From positions 1 to 64,000 of the forward strand of contig NZ_FNOY01000001.1 of the NCBI RefSeq assembly GCF_900107165.1: a DNA stretch of 64,000 bases. Direction: 5' to 3'. Within the stretch, counting starts at the first letter, position 1. The number at the start of each line of letters is the position of its first letter. Below the pieces are notes generated by a model. The model saw only the letters and a program-made list of their open reading frames with translations. It was not told where the DNA came from and made no database searches. Position numbers and translations under genes: made by a program. This DNA is from Nitrosomonas halophila. Lineage in GTDB: Bacteria; Pseudomonadota; Gammaproteobacteria; Burkholderiales; Nitrosomonadaceae. This document shows positions 16,233 to 25,790 of the stretch, one piece after another.

Positions 16233-18959
16233 ATGAAAATGCTTTTGTTGGTCGACGGCTCTTCTTACTTGTACCGCGCTTTCCACGCTTTACCGGATTT
16301 GCGCAATCGTCACAATGAACCCACCGGCGCGATTTATGGCGTGCTGAACATGTTGCGCCGCCTGCACAAGGAGTATCACCCCGATTATAGCGCGTGTGTG
16401 TTTGACGCAAAAGGTAAAACATTTCGAGATGAGATCTACCCGCAGTACAAGGCGCATCGTCCACCGATGCCGGAGGATTTGTCCAGGCAGATTGCACTCT
16501 TGCATGAATGTATACGCGCGATGGGTTGGCCGCTCTTGATGGAAGAGGGTGTTGAAGCCGATGATGTGATCGGCACGTTGGCCAGGCTGGCTGCCAATGA
16601 GCAAGTGCAATGCATTATTTCCACAGGTGATAAGGATATCGCTCAACTGGTGGGGCCGGGGATTCAATTGGTGAATACCATGAATAACGAGCGATTGGAC
16701 GAATCGGGGGTGTTCGATAAATTTGGCGTGACCCCTGCCCAAATTATCGATTTCCTGGCGCTAGTGGGAGACAGTGTCGACAACATTCCTGGGGTCGAGA
16801 AAGTGGGGTCCAAGACAGCAGCCAAATGGCTAAAGAAGTATGGCACGCTGGATAATCTGATTGCCCATGCCGATGAGATCAGTGGGGTAGTGGGCCAGAA
16901 TCTGCGCCAAAGCCTGCCCTGGCTGGAGACTTCGAGGAAGTTACTGGCTATCAAATGTGATGTGCCGCTGGAGATTGACTGGCATAACCTCGTGACGGAC
17001 GCCATGGATACGGAAAAGCTGGCAGCACTCTACGAACGCCTTGAGTTCAAAAGCTGGCTGCGCGAGCTCAAGCAAACCCAGGCCACGAATGGCAGTGATC
17101 CTGCCATGCCTGATCTCGATCCTGCAGTCGTACAGCCAGCGCATACCGAATTGGATCTGGACTACCAGACCATCTTGACCGAATCCCAGCTGGAGGACTG
17201 GCTGCAGCAGTGTGAACATGCTCAGCTGGTCTCGGTGGATACCGAGACAACCAGCCTGAATCCCATGGAGGCAAGGCTTGTGGGGCTGTCACTTTGCATA
17301 CAGCCGGGCCAGGCGGCCTACCTGCCGCTCGCACATCATTATCCGGGTGTGCCGCAGCAGCTGGACAGTAAGCGGGTGCTGGAACGGCTGCAGCCTTGGC
17401 TGGAGAACCCCGATCAAGCCAAGCTTGGCCAAAACCTGAAATATGACAAGCATGTGCTGGCCAATCATGGCATAGCGCTCAACGGGATAGTCCATGATAC
17501 ATTGCTGCAATCCTATGTGCTGGAATCGCATCAGTCGCATGATCTGGATAGCTTGGCTACCCGCCATCTGGGTGTGCAGACTATTCACTACGATGAGCTG
17601 ACCGGCAAAGGCGCGAAACGCATTGGTTTTGAGCAGGTGGAAATTGACCGGGCTGCGCGTTATGCAGCCGAAGATGCGGATATTGCATTGCGTTTGCATC
17701 AGTTTTTGTATCCGTCCATCCGCAGCGATGACCATCTTGAGCAGATTTATCGGCAGATCGAGATGCCGCTGCTGGATATTCTGTTCCATATCGAGCGTCA
17801 TGGCGTGTTGCTGGATGTCGACTTGCTGCGCGCGCAAGGCGGTGAGTTGGCCCGGCAACTGGCGGCGCTCGAACAGCAGGCCTATTCGATGGCCGGACAT
17901 GCCTTCAATCTGAATTCGACCAAGCAGATACAGGAAATATTGTTTGGACAATTCAAACTGCCGGTCATCAAGAAGACGCCCAAGGGTGCGCCCTCTACCG
18001 ATGAAGAGGTGCTTCAGCGGCTGGCCTTGGATTATCCTTTGCCCAAGATTCTGCTGGATTACCGCAGTCTGGCCAAACTCAAATCGACCTATGTCGACAA
18101 ATTGCCGCAAATGGTGAACCGGCAAACCGGGCGTGTCCATACGCATTATGCCCAGGCTGTGGCAGTGACCGGGCGCCTGGCAAGCAACGACCCCAATCTG
18201 CAGAATATTCCCGTCCGTACGCCCGAAGGCCGGCGGATTCGTGAAGCATTTATCGCCCCTGTAGGTTGGCAGATCATTTCTGCCGATTATTCCCAAATCG
18301 AGTTGCGCATCATGGCGCATATTTCCCAGGATGCGGGGCTGCTGCAGGCTTTTTCTGAGGGGCAAGACATTCACCGTGTGACTGCCGCAGAAGTTTTTGG
18401 TGTGCCGGTCGAGCAGGTCAGTGCAGAACAGCGCCGTTACGCCAAGGTGATCAATTTTGGCCTGATCTACGGCATGTCGGAATTTGGATTGGCGGCACAG
18501 CTGGATATCGACCGCATGGCGGCACGTACTTTCATCGATCGATATTTTGCCCGTTATCCGGGCGTGGCCGATTACATGCAGCGCACGCGAACCGAAGCCA
18601 AGCAGAATGGATATGTAAAAACCGTGCTGGGGCGGCGATTGCAATTATCGGATATTCGCAGCAGTCAGCACAACCGGCGCATGGGTGCGGAACGTGCGGC
18701 AATCAATGCGCCCATGCAGGGTACGGCGGCCGATATCATCAAGCTTGCCATGATCGCCGTGCATGGATGGTTGGTGCAGGCGCAACTGCAGAGCAAGCTC
18801 ATCATGCAAGTGCATGATGAGCTGGTGCTGGAGGTCCCCGTTGGCGAGGTTGCTCTGGTCAAGGAGAATCTGCCCAAACTAATGGAGAATGTCCTCGAAC
18901 TGGATGTCCCACTGCGGGTCGAAGTAGGTGTGGGAAATAATTGGGATCAGGCACATTGA
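16233..18959 (+). CDS. polA: DNA polymerase I
   Basis: This 908-residue enzyme has three domains: an N-terminal 5'-nuclease (about residues 1-290), a 3'-5' exonuclease with an intact DxE motif in VDTETTSLNP (about 336-345), and a polymerase domain. The last carries SADYSQIELRIMAHIS, the O-helix region RRYAKVINFGLIYGMS and QVHDELVLEVP. The length is close to the E. coli protein (928). The ATG at 16233 is used rather than the preceding TTG. It processes Okazaki fragments and fills repair gaps. Confidence 0.96.
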   Translation: MKMLLLVDGSSYLYRAFHALPDLRNRHNEPTGAIYGVLNMLRRLHKEYHPDYSACVFDAKGKTFRDEIYPQYKAHRPPMPEDLSRQIALLHECIRAMGWPLLMEEGVEADDVIGTLARLAANEQVQCIISTGDKDIAQLVGPGIQLVNTMNNERLDESGVFDKFGVTPAQIIDFLALVGDSVDNIPGVEKVGSKTAAKWLKKYGTLDNLIAHADEISGVVGQNLRQSLPWLETSRKLLAIKCDVPLEIDWHNLVTDAMDTEKLAALYERLEFKSWLRELKQTQATNGSDPAMPDLDPAVVQPAHTELDLDYQTILTESQLEDWLQQCEHAQLVSVDTETTSLNPMEARLVGLSLCIQPGQAAYLPLAHHYPGVPQQLDSKRVLERLQPWLENPDQAKLGQNLKYDKHVLANHGIALNGIVHDTLLQSYVLESHQSHDLDSLATRHLGVQTIHYDELTGKGAKRIGFEQVEIDRAARYAAEDADIALRLHQFLYPSIRSDDHLEQIYRQIEMPLLDILFHIERHGVLLDVDLLRAQGGELARQLAALEQQAYSMAGHAFNLNSTKQIQEILFGQFKLPVIKKTPKGAPSTDEEVLQRLALDYPLPKILLDYRSLAKLKSTYVDKLPQMVNRQTGRVHTHYAQAVAVTGRLASNDPNLQNIPVRTPEGRRIREAFIAPVGWQIISADYSQIELRIMAHISQDAGLLQAFSEGQDIHRVTAAEVFGVPVEQVSAEQRRYAKVINFGLIYGMSEFGLAAQLDIDRMAARTFIDRYFARYPGVADYMQRTRTEAKQNGYVKTVLGRRLQLSDIRSSQHNRRMGAERAAINAPMQGTAADIIKLAMIAVHGWLVQAQLQSKLIMQVHDELVLEVPVGEVALVKENLPKLMENVLELDVPLRVEVGVGNNWDQAH

Positions 18960-19073
18960 TTCAATCTTATCAATTGTTTATAAAAAAATTATGAAATTCC
19001 TTGACTAATGGATGACATCTCTTTAGATTGATCTAGTTAGAAAGTGGAATTATTTAGGAGGGGTTATACCAAG

Positions 19074-20261
19074 ATGGATATCGCATCGATATTATTAACC
19101 GGTTTAATTGACTTGCCGTGGTGGGGATATATTGTTACAACGCTGATATTTACCCATATCACTATCGCAAGCATCACCATATTTTTGCATCGCCACCAAG
19201 CGCACAGAGCATTGGATTTGCATCCGATACCCAGCCATTTCTTTCGTTTCTGGCTTTGGTTGACGACCGGTATGGTAACCAAGGAATGGGCCGCCGTTCA
19301 CCGGAAGCATCACGCTAAATGTGAAAGCGCAGATGATCCGCATAGCCCGCAAATTTTCGGCATCCAAAAGGTGCTGGCCGAGGGCGCCGAGCTTTACAAA
19401 ATTGAAAGTAAAAACAAAGAGACGCTGGAACGCTATGGGCATGGCACACCCGATGACTGGATGGAGCGTAACGTATATACCAAGCATAGCGTAGCGGGTA
19501 TTGCGTCGATGCTGGTCATCAATGTACTGCTATTTGGTCCGATCGGACTGACTATTTGGGCGGTGCAAATGATGTGGACACCGGTGATGGCAGCCGGCGT
19601 GATCAACGGTATCGGTCATTTCTGGGGTTACCGCAATTTCCGTTCGGAGGATGCCAGCCGTAACATCGCGCCTTGGGGAATCCTGATTGGTGGCGAAGAG
19701 TTGCACAATAACCACCATGCCTATCCGACATCAGCCAGATTATCCAATAAGTGGTTTGAGTTCGATATCGGCTGGATGTATATCCGAATACTGGAAATAA
19801 TGGGACTGGCCAAGGTCAAAAAAGTCGCACCCAAATTACAACTGAACAAAAGCAAGACCGAATGCGATCTGGAAACATTGCAGGCTGTCATTTCTCATCG
19901 CTATGAAGTGTTGGCCAAATATACTCAATCCATGAAGGCGGCCTTCAGTAAAGAGCTGGCACACTTGCAGGGGGTTGCTGCAGAACATGGTGTGGATGGC
20001 CCAACCTTGAAAAACTGGGTATTGGCCGATGCCAAGACCCTGAAGGAAGAAGAGCGGGATAAGCTGACGCAGGTGTTGAGTCATGCGCAGATGCTCGACA
20101 AGCTCTACCATATGCGAGAGGAGCTTTCGATGATATGGGAGCGTTCTGCTGCGACCAAGGATGAATTGCTCAAGCAATTGGAAGACTGGTGCCGCCGTGC
20201 AGAAGAAAGTGGTATCGATTTTCTGCAAAACTTTTCTCGCAGACTGCGCTGCTATGCATAA
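19074..20261 (+). CDS. Acyl-lipid/acyl-CoA fatty acid desaturase with C-terminal extension
   Basis: This 395-residue membrane di-iron desaturase carries three histidine boxes: HRHQAH (39-44), HRKHH (76-80) and HNNHH (211-215), with hydrophobic segments between them, as in delta-9 desaturases that make membrane fatty acids unsaturated. After about residue 250, where typical bacterial members end, a charged, helix-rich tail of about 145 residues follows, including MKAAFSKELAHLQ and KEEERDKLTQVLSHA. Its role is unknown. The ATG at 19074 was chosen over an upstream GTG at 19044, with AGGAGG 12 nt upstream. A strong terminator follows at 20288. Confidence 0.9.
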   Translation: MDIASILLTGLIDLPWWGYIVTTLIFTHITIASITIFLHRHQAHRALDLHPIPSHFFRFWLWLTTGMVTKEWAAVHRKHHAKCESADDPHSPQIFGIQKVLAEGAELYKIESKNKETLERYGHGTPDDWMERNVYTKHSVAGIASMLVINVLLFGPIGLTIWAVQMMWTPVMAAGVINGIGHFWGYRNFRSEDASRNIAPWGILIGGEELHNNHHAYPTSARLSNKWFEFDIGWMYIRILEIMGLAKVKKVAPKLQLNKSKTECDLETLQAVISHRYEVLAKYTQSMKAAFSKELAHLQGVAAEHGVDGPTLKNWVLADAKTLKEEERDKLTQVLSHAQMLDKLYHMREELSMIWERSAATKDELLKQLEDWCRRAEESGIDFLQNFSRRLRCYA

Positions 20262-20287
20262 CCATCGTCTTGCATGATACAAGACAA

Positions 20288-20318
20288 TAAAAAACCCGCT
20301 TCGGCGGGTTTTTTATTG
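20288..20318 (+). terminator. Rho-independent terminator
   Basis: AAAACCCGC, loop TTCG, GCGGGTTTTTT: a perfect GC stem with a stable tetraloop and T/A runs on both sides. It should therefore end the desaturase transcript and also the rpmB-rpmG transcript coming from the other strand. Confidence 0.93.
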
Positions 20319-20330
20319 TCGGTTTTCTGA

Positions 20331-20360
20331 CTCTGATGGACTGGCCTCTGATGGACTGGC
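20331..20360. repeat. Exact 15-bp tandem duplication
   Basis: CTCTGATGGACTGGC occurs twice in direct succession (20331-20345, 20346-20360) between the terminator and the end of rpmG. It looks like a recent slippage event. No function is evident. Confidence 0.85.
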
Positions 20361-20380
20361 TATTGGGGCGCAGGCTCAGG

Positions 20381-20536
20381 TTATTTCAGCTTGGTCTCTT
20401 TGTATGCCACATGCTTTCTTGCTACCGGGTCATATTTCTTGAGCTCCAGTTTTTCCGGATTGGCTCGTTTGTTTTTGGTCGTGGTGTAAAAATGACCTGT
20501 TCCAGCCGACGACTCTAGTTTTATCTTCTCACGCAT
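20381..20536 (-). CDS. rpmG: 50S ribosomal protein L33
   Basis: This 51-residue protein reads [14 protein letters not shown], then [10 protein letters not shown], and ends [18 protein letters not shown], which is L33 of the large ribosomal subunit. It lacks the zinc-binding CxxC pairs of the C+ form, so it is the zinc-independent type. It is the second gene of the rpmB-rpmG pair, 35 nt after rpmB, a universal arrangement in proteobacteria. Confidence 0.96.
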   Translation of the reverse strand: MREKIKLESSAGTGHFYTTTKNKRANPEKLELKKYDPVARKHVAYKETKLK

Positions 20537-20571
20537 AGCTTATGCCTTTTTCAAAACTTTGCAGCAATTAA

Positions 20572-20808
20572 TCAGATGTGCTCTCCACGGGCGCGCATAT
20601 CAGCCAACACTGCATCAATCCCGTTTTTATCGATGGTGCGCAGGGCAGCATTGCTCAGGCGCAGACGTATCCAGCGATTTTCGCTTTCCAGCCAGAAACG
20701 ACGCGACTGGAGGTTGGGCAGGAAGCGACGTTTGGTTTTATTGTTGGCATGGGAAACATGATGGCCACTCATGGGCCGCTTACCTGTGACTTGACATACA
20801 CGCGCCAT
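20572..20808 (-). CDS. rpmB: 50S ribosomal protein L28
   Basis: This 78-residue protein starts [20 protein letters not shown] and has the basic segment [18 protein letters not shown], diagnostic for L28. The ATG at 20808 is supported by an AGGAG ribosome site and by the family N-terminus, and upstream in-frame codons are not used. It is first in the rpmB-rpmG operon, with radC upstream on the same strand. Confidence 0.97.
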   Translation of the reverse strand: MARVCQVTGKRPMSGHHVSHANNKTKRRFLPNLQSRRFWLESENRWIRLRLSNAALRTIDKNGIDAVLADMRARGEHI

Positions 20809-20876
20809 GATACATACTCCTGTATTCTGAAAACTAAAGTCGGGCATTATAGCCTGATTTGCAATGATTTTTCAAT

Positions 20877-21551
20877 TTAAATCAGGCCGCGTTCAGCAAA
20901 TGATACGACTGCTTCGCTGCCTATGACAAAGTGATCCAGTACCCGTATGTCGACCAGCGCCAGCGCCTGCTTGAGCGATTGGGTCAGGGTTTCATCTGCT
21001 TGACTGGGTTCGGCGACCCCAGAGGGGTGGTTATGTGCAAAGATGATGGCTGCGGCATTATGAAATAAAGCCCGTTTGACCACCTCGCGGGGATATACGC
21101 TCGCCTGTGTCAGGGTGCCGCGGAAGAGTTCTTCGGTTGCAATGGTGCGATGCCGGGCATCCAGGAAAATTCCGACAAATATTTCGTGTGGCTTTCCGCC
21201 AAGGCTCAGACGCAAATAGTTGCGTACCGACTGAGGAGAATCCATGATGTCTCCACTCTTGATTTCCTCGGCGAGCGCACGCCGTGCCATTTCCATCACT
21301 GCCTGCAGTTGGGCAAATTTGGCTGGACCCATGCCGGGTAGCTGACTGAACGCATCTAAATCGGTGCTGCATAATTTTGTCAGGCTGCCAAAATGGGTGA
21401 GTAGCTCTCGTGCCAGTTCGACGGCATTTTTGCCGCTCACCCCCGTGCGCAGAAAAATGGCGAGCAACTCCGCGTCGGATAACGCTGGAGCACCTTTTTC
21501 AATCAGCTTCTCGCGTGGGCGTTCGGAGGCGGGCCAGTCTGAAATTGCCAT
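20877..21551 (-). CDS. radC: RadC-family JAB/MPN domain protein
   Basis: This 224-residue protein has an N-terminal helix-hairpin-helix region (about residues 20-90, with [22 protein letters not shown]) and a C-terminal JAMM metalloprotease-like domain. The zinc motif [14 protein letters not shown] lies at about 172-185. The family is conserved, but its cellular function is unsettled. Despite the name it is not firmly tied to DNA repair. The ATG at 21551 starts the family consensus MAISDWP. It ends 68 bp before rpmB. Confidence 0.93.
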   Translation of the reverse strand: MAISDWPASERPREKLIEKGAPALSDAELLAIFLRTGVSGKNAVELARELLTHFGSLTKLCSTDLDAFSQLPGMGPAKFAQLQAVMEMARRALAEEIKSGDIMDSPQSVRNYLRLSLGGKPHEIFVGIFLDARHRTIATEELFRGTLTQASVYPREVVKRALFHNAAAIIFAHNHPSGVAEPSQADETLTQSLKQALALVDIRVLDHFVIGSEAVVSFAERGLI

Positions 21552-21881
21552 GTGGAATTTAATCCTGTAAAAGAAGTCTCTTACCCTAACCACCTCAGTG
21601 GGTCGTGGTTTGGTATGGGTTGCTGTTAGGTTTATATGACACTGCATATGGGAACGGCTGATTTCTGAAAAAATGAATAGCGCCGCACTATCAATGCTAT
21701 GTTTGGCGAAACAGGGAAGTGCGGGAGAAATAACCCGCTGCGGCAGATGGCTGGCACAAAGTGTGCTCTGTGTCGCGCTGGCAGAAGGCCGGGAAGAGGT
21801 GCAAGCCGGGACGCCTATGGCGGAAGCCGGTTTGCTGGCTTTAACGATTAGGATATTCGATAACTATATGATGAGACAGGT

Positions 21882-23111
21882 ATGGCTTTAGCGCGTCCGC
21901 TTGCAGGGAGACGCCTGTTGCTGGGCATAACAGGGGGCATCGCCGCTTACAAGGCTGCGGAGTTGGCTAGATTGCTGGTGCAGGAAGAGATGCAGGTGCA
22001 AGTCGTGATGACCGAATCGGCCTGTCGTTTTGTGGGCGTGGCCACATTGCAGGGGTTGACGGGCAAGAAAGTCTACACCGAGCTATGGGATGACAGCGTT
22101 CCAAACAATATGGCACATATTGGCCTGTCACGTGAAGTGGATGCCATTCTGATCGCGCCAGCGAGCGCGGACTTTATTGCCAAGCTCGTGCATGGCCTGG
22201 CCGATGATTTGCTGTCGACCCTTTGCCTGGCACGCAGTTGTCCGCTGTGGGTGGCGCCAGCCATGAATTTGCAGATGTGGGAAAATCCTTCGACCCAGCG
22301 TAATCTTGCCAGACTGCAACAAGACAATATCGCTGTACTGGGGCCCGCCAGCGGCCAACAGGCATGCGGTGAGACCGGTGTGGGACGTATGCTGGAAGCC
22401 CGGGAACTGCTGACGGAAATTTATCGCCACTTTCAACCCAAATCCTTGAGCGGGAAACGGGTCTTGATCACGGCGGGGCCAACCTTTGAAGCGCTGGATG
22501 CCGTCAGGGGGCTGACCAATCTGAGTTCTGGCAAAATGGGGTTGGCGGTGGCGCAGGCTGCAGGTGATGCCGGTGCGCAGGTGACGCTGATCTGCGGCCC
22601 GGTTTGCTCGCCGCTGCCAGCGGTTCATCAATGCATCAGCATCGTCAGTGCAGCTGAAATGTTTGCCGCCGTGAAAGACGCGGTGCAGGATAACGATATT
22701 TTCATCAGTATCGCGGCTGTTGCCGACTACCGGCCAGCCGAATCTTTCGAGCACAAACTCAAAAAGACTGCTGCCGATCTGACATTAACTTTGGTGCCCA
22801 ATCCGGATATTTTGCAGCATGTGGCCAGTCTGCCGAATGCACCTTTCTGCGTGGGGTTTGCGGCAGAAACCGAGGCCATCGAACAGCATGCCGCCGAAAA
22901 ACGCAAAAAGAAAAAACTGCCTCTGATTGTCGCGAACGATGCGCGCTTGGCGATTGGATCAGATGACAATGCGTTGATTCTGCTGGACGACGCGGGCACC
23001 CACCATTTGCCGAAAGCCGGCAAGATGCAGCAGGCCCGGCTACTGATCGATCACATCGCACATTTATACAACCAACATACAAAGAAGCATGCATGCAATG
23101 AAGAACGTTGA
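21882..23111 (+). CDS. coaBC: Bifunctional phosphopantothenoylcysteine decarboxylase/synthetase
   Basis: This 409-residue protein performs two steps of coenzyme A synthesis. The N-terminal flavoprotein decarboxylase CoaC (about 1-190) has [14 protein letters not shown], the [20 protein letters not shown] region and the [11 protein letters not shown] motif with the catalytic asparagine. The C-terminal synthetase CoaB (about 190-400) has [20 protein letters not shown] and AAVADYRP. The 330-bp region between radC and coaBC (21552-21881) holds the divergent promoters and only a doubtful 72-codon frame. The coaBC 3' end overlaps the dut start, as in many proteobacteria. Confidence 0.95.
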   Translation: MALARPLAGRRLLLGITGGIAAYKAAELARLLVQEEMQVQVVMTESACRFVGVATLQGLTGKKVYTELWDDSVPNNMAHIGLSREVDAILIAPASADFIAKLVHGLADDLLSTLCLARSCPLWVAPAMNLQMWENPSTQRNLARLQQDNIAVLGPASGQQACGETGVGRMLEARELLTEIYRHFQPKSLSGKRVLITAGPTFEALDAVRGLTNLSSGKMGLAVAQAAGDAGAQVTLICGPVCSPLPAVHQCISIVSAAEMFAAVKDAVQDNDIFISIAAVADYRPAESFEHKLKKTAADLTLTLVPNPDILQHVASLPNAPFCVGFAAETEAIEQHAAEKRKKKKLPLIVANDARLAIGSDDNALILLDDAGTHHLPKAGKMQQARLLIDHIAHLYNQHTKKHACNEER

Positions 23112-23547
23112 TATCAAATTACTGGACGCGCGCTTGCGTGATTATCTCCCCAGCTATGCCACACCCGGGTCGGCCGGACTGGATCTGCGCGCCTGTATCG
23201 ATGACAAAATGGAAATTCGGGCGGGGGAGACATACTTGATTCCAGCCGGTATCGCGATTCACTTGGCTGATCCGGGATTGGCTGCCATGGTGTTGCCGCG
23301 TTCCGGCTTGGGACATAAGCATGGGATTGTGCTCGGGAACTTGGTGGGGTTGATCGATTCGGATTACCAGGGGCAAATCCTGGTTTCCTGCTGGAACCGT
23401 GGACAGTCGAGCTTCGAGCTCAATCCGCTGGAGCGGATCGCACAGCTGGTGATTGTGCCGGTTGTCCAGGCAAGTTTCACACTGGTGGAGAATTTTGATG
23501 CCAGTCAACGAGGCGAGCAAGGGTTTGGGAGCACGGGGAGATGCTGA
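23098..23547 (+). CDS. dut: dUTP diphosphatase
   Basis: This 149-residue trimeric dUTPase hydrolyses dUTP to dUMP. The five motifs are visible: [13 protein letters not shown] (1), [16 protein letters not shown] (2), [17 protein letters not shown] (3), [11 protein letters not shown] (4) and the glycine-rich C-terminal arm [10 protein letters not shown] (5). The start at 23098 matches the family N-terminus ([10 protein letters not shown]). An in-frame ATG three codons earlier (23089) is possible. The gene overlaps coaBC by 14 nt and the next gene by 7 nt, so the three are translationally coupled. Confidence 0.95.
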   Translation: MKNVDIKLLDARLRDYLPSYATPGSAGLDLRACIDDKMEIRAGETYLIPAGIAIHLADPGLAAMVLPRSGLGHKHGIVLGNLVGLIDSDYQGQILVSCWNRGQSSFELNPLERIAQLVIVPVVQASFTLVENFDASQRGEQGFGSTGRC

Positions 23548-23993
23548 AGCTTGTTGTGCCGGGTTTGTTGCTGCTTGCCAGCAGCTTGCTGTCGTTGAGC
23601 CACGCCGGTCAGGGCGTGCTACCCGTTATAGAACTTGAAATTGCGCAATATTCGATTACAGCCGAGGTCGCGAATACATCGGCCACGCGCGCAGCCGGGC
23701 TGATGCACCGTACCCATCTGCCCGAGGATCATGGCATGCTCTTCGTTTTTCCCACTGCTGCCATTTACAGCATGTGGATGCAAAATACCCCCTTGCCGCT
23801 GAGTGTGGCTTTTCTGGATGAGGCGGGTGCCATCATCAATATCGCCGAGATGGCTCCCAACACGCTGACGGCCCACCGGGCCGAGAAAGCGGCTAAATAT
23901 GCATTGGAGATGAATGCCGGCTGGTTTGCCGCCAAGGGCATCCAAGCAGGAGATGCGGTGCGGGGAATCGAGGGTGCCGCGAACGCCCGCTAG
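23541..23993 (+). CDS. DUF192 secreted protein
   Basis: This 150-residue protein has a signal peptide (about residues 1-22) and a DUF192 domain, with [18 protein letters not shown], then [17 protein letters not shown] and the C-terminal [14 protein letters not shown]. The family is widespread and uncharacterised. It is probably periplasmic. It overlaps dut by 7 nt, placing it at the end of the coaBC-dut transcript. The following 132 bp to the convergent ffh contain no gene. Confidence 0.85.
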   Translation: MLKLVVPGLLLLASSLLSLSHAGQGVLPVIELEIAQYSITAEVANTSATRAAGLMHRTHLPEDHGMLFVFPTAAIYSMWMQNTPLPLSVAFLDEAGAIINIAEMAPNTLTAHRAEKAAKYALEMNAGWFAAKGIQAGDAVRGIEGAANAR

Positions 23994-24125
23994 GAAGCTG
24001 ACCGGATCCTATGTCCTGGTTATGACCGTTGGGGGAGGCGTTCGGAGATGGCAGCTTCAGCTTCCTTCGCGAGGGGTTCCGGTCAAATGTCATGCCGCAA
24101 GGATAGGGGCCGCTGGCTTGCTGGT

Positions 24126-25475
24126 TTAGCGCATTTGCGGAAACATTCCCTTGACTGCGCGCATCATTTTGGACATGCCGCCTTTGTTCATCATCTTCAT
24201 CATCTTGCGCGTTTGTTCAAACTGCGACAAGAGACGGTTGACTTCCTGTACAGAAACGCCCGAGCCGGTGGCAATTCGGCGCTTGCGCGAGGCCTTGATG
24301 ATTTCTGGCTTGGTTCGTTCTTGTGGCGTCATGGCATTGATGATGCCTTCAGTGCGATTGATGATTTTTTCGTCTACGTTCATGTTCTGCGCGGCCTGGC
24401 TTAACTGATGGGGCAGTTTTTCCAGCATGGCGCCCATGCCACCCATTTTTTTCATTTGCTGAAATTGCTGTCTGAAATCATTGAGATCAAATCCCTTGCC
24501 TGATTTCATTTTTTTCATCAAACGCTCGGCTTCTTTCTTATCTGAAGTCCGTTGCGCTTCCTCGATCAACCCCAGCACATCCCCCATGCCCAGTATGCGT
24601 GAAGCCATGCGATCAGGATAAAAGGGTTCCAGTCCGCTCAGTTTTTCGGCTACCCCGGCGAATTTGATCGGTTTGCCGGTCACATGCCGGACCGATAGTG
24701 CCGCACCGCCGCGCGCATCGCCATCGAGTTTGGTGAGGATCACCCCGGTCAGGGGCAAGGCGTCCGAGAACGCCTTGGCAGTATTGACTGCATCCTGGCC
24801 TTGCATGGCATCGACGACAAACAGCGTTTCGACCGGTTTCAGCAATTGTTCCAATTGCGTGATTTCTTGCATCATCGCCTCGTCGATCCCCAGGCGTCCG
24901 GCGGTATCGACGATCACGACATCATGGTGATGGCGGCGGGCATAATCCAGCGCAGTGGTGCCGATTTGTGCTGGCTGCTGGCCAGTCTGTACCGGGAAAA
25001 ATTCGGCGCCCGTCTGCTCGGCCAGTAGGGCCAACTGATCGATAGCAGCCGGGCGGTAAATATCGCAAGACACCAGCAATACTTTTTTCTTCTTTTCTTC
25101 CATCAGCCACTTGGCCAATTTGCCGCTGCTGGTGGTTTTACCCGCACCCTGCAACCCTGCCATTAGAATAACGGCAGGTGGGGCAACGTTCAGACTCAGT
25201 TCAGCCTTTTCTCCACCCATAATGGCAATCAATTCCTGATGGACAATGCCGATCAGAGCCTGTCCGGGTGTCAGGCTGTCCATGACCTCATGGCCAATGG
25301 CTCTTTGTTTGACTTGCTCGATGAATACCTTGATTGCTGGCAAGGCAACGTCTGCTTCGATCAAGGCCATGCGCACCTCGCGCAAAGCTTCTTGAATATT
25401 GCTCTCGGTCAGGCGTGCTTCGCCGCGCAATGTTTTGATTACGCCGGAAAGTCGTTCGGTTAAATTATCAAACAT
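24126..25475 (-). CDS. ffh: Signal recognition particle protein Ffh
   Basis: This 449-residue SRP54 GTPase targets inner-membrane proteins to SecYEG together with 4.5S RNA and FtsY. An N domain is followed by a G domain with GLQGAGKTTSSGKLAK, DTAGRLGIDEAMM and TKLDGDARGGAALS, and then the methionine-rich M domain (about 330-449, with MKKMGGMGAMLEKLP and ATGSGVSVQEVN). The length is standard. A MITE-like element sits just upstream (25531-25697), close to where its promoter should be. Confidence 0.96.
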   Translation of the reverse strand: MFDNLTERLSGVIKTLRGEARLTESNIQEALREVRMALIEADVALPAIKVFIEQVKQRAIGHEVMDSLTPGQALIGIVHQELIAIMGGEKAELSLNVAPPAVILMAGLQGAGKTTSSGKLAKWLMEEKKKKVLLVSCDIYRPAAIDQLALLAEQTGAEFFPVQTGQQPAQIGTTALDYARRHHHDVVIVDTAGRLGIDEAMMQEITQLEQLLKPVETLFVVDAMQGQDAVNTAKAFSDALPLTGVILTKLDGDARGGAALSVRHVTGKPIKFAGVAEKLSGLEPFYPDRMASRILGMGDVLGLIEEAQRTSDKKEAERLMKKMKSGKGFDLNDFRQQFQQMKKMGGMGAMLEKLPHQLSQAAQNMNVDEKIINRTEGIINAMTPQERTKPEIIKASRKRRIATGSGVSVQEVNRLLSQFEQTRKMMKMMNKGGMSKMMRAVKGMFPQMR

Positions 25476-25530
25476 GCGTGCTCCTGGTTAAAATCCTGTC
25501 TTCAGACTGGTGGTAGTGACGGCTCTGGTT

Positions 25531-25697
25531 AGGGCTCGTTAATGAATAACTTGAGCATACGCTGGGGTTGTTGCGTATTCGGGCATCTGCGGCGTTGCGA
25601 GGCTTGCGAATGGAACGACCATTCGGCTGCGCCTCTCGCCTTGCATCTTTCCCGAATACGTAACAACGTATGCCCAAGTTATTCATTAACGAGCCCT
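25531..25697. repeat. MITE-like hairpin element B (167 bp)
   Basis: The ends AGGGCTCGTTAATGAATAAC and its complement at the right are perfect inverted repeats. The similarity continues inward (GCATACG, then CGTATTCGGG, then GCGAGGC-like) so that the whole element can fold as one long imperfect hairpin, with a central GAATGG/CCATTC stem. No coding capacity is seen. TTA/TAA at the borders is compatible with a TA target duplication. It lies between the divergent starts of ffh and the CcsA-like gene and may influence both promoters. Confidence 0.75.
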
Positions 25698-25790
25698 TAA
25701 ACTTTATAGAATAGCAAATTAGCGCTTCATGTTTATTCAATCGCAAGGTAGACTGCTATAGTCTTTGCCAACTAATCCTATTGATTATTA

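Noticed and set aside
17289-18644. 451-codon open frame on the minus strand inside polA
   Set aside because: It is exactly antisense to the conserved polA domains, has no family resemblance, and reflects codon bias of polA.
21673-21891. 72-codon plus-strand frame before coaBC
   Set aside because: No family match, and it overlaps the coaBC start in another frame. It lies in the expected divergent promoter region of radC and coaBC.
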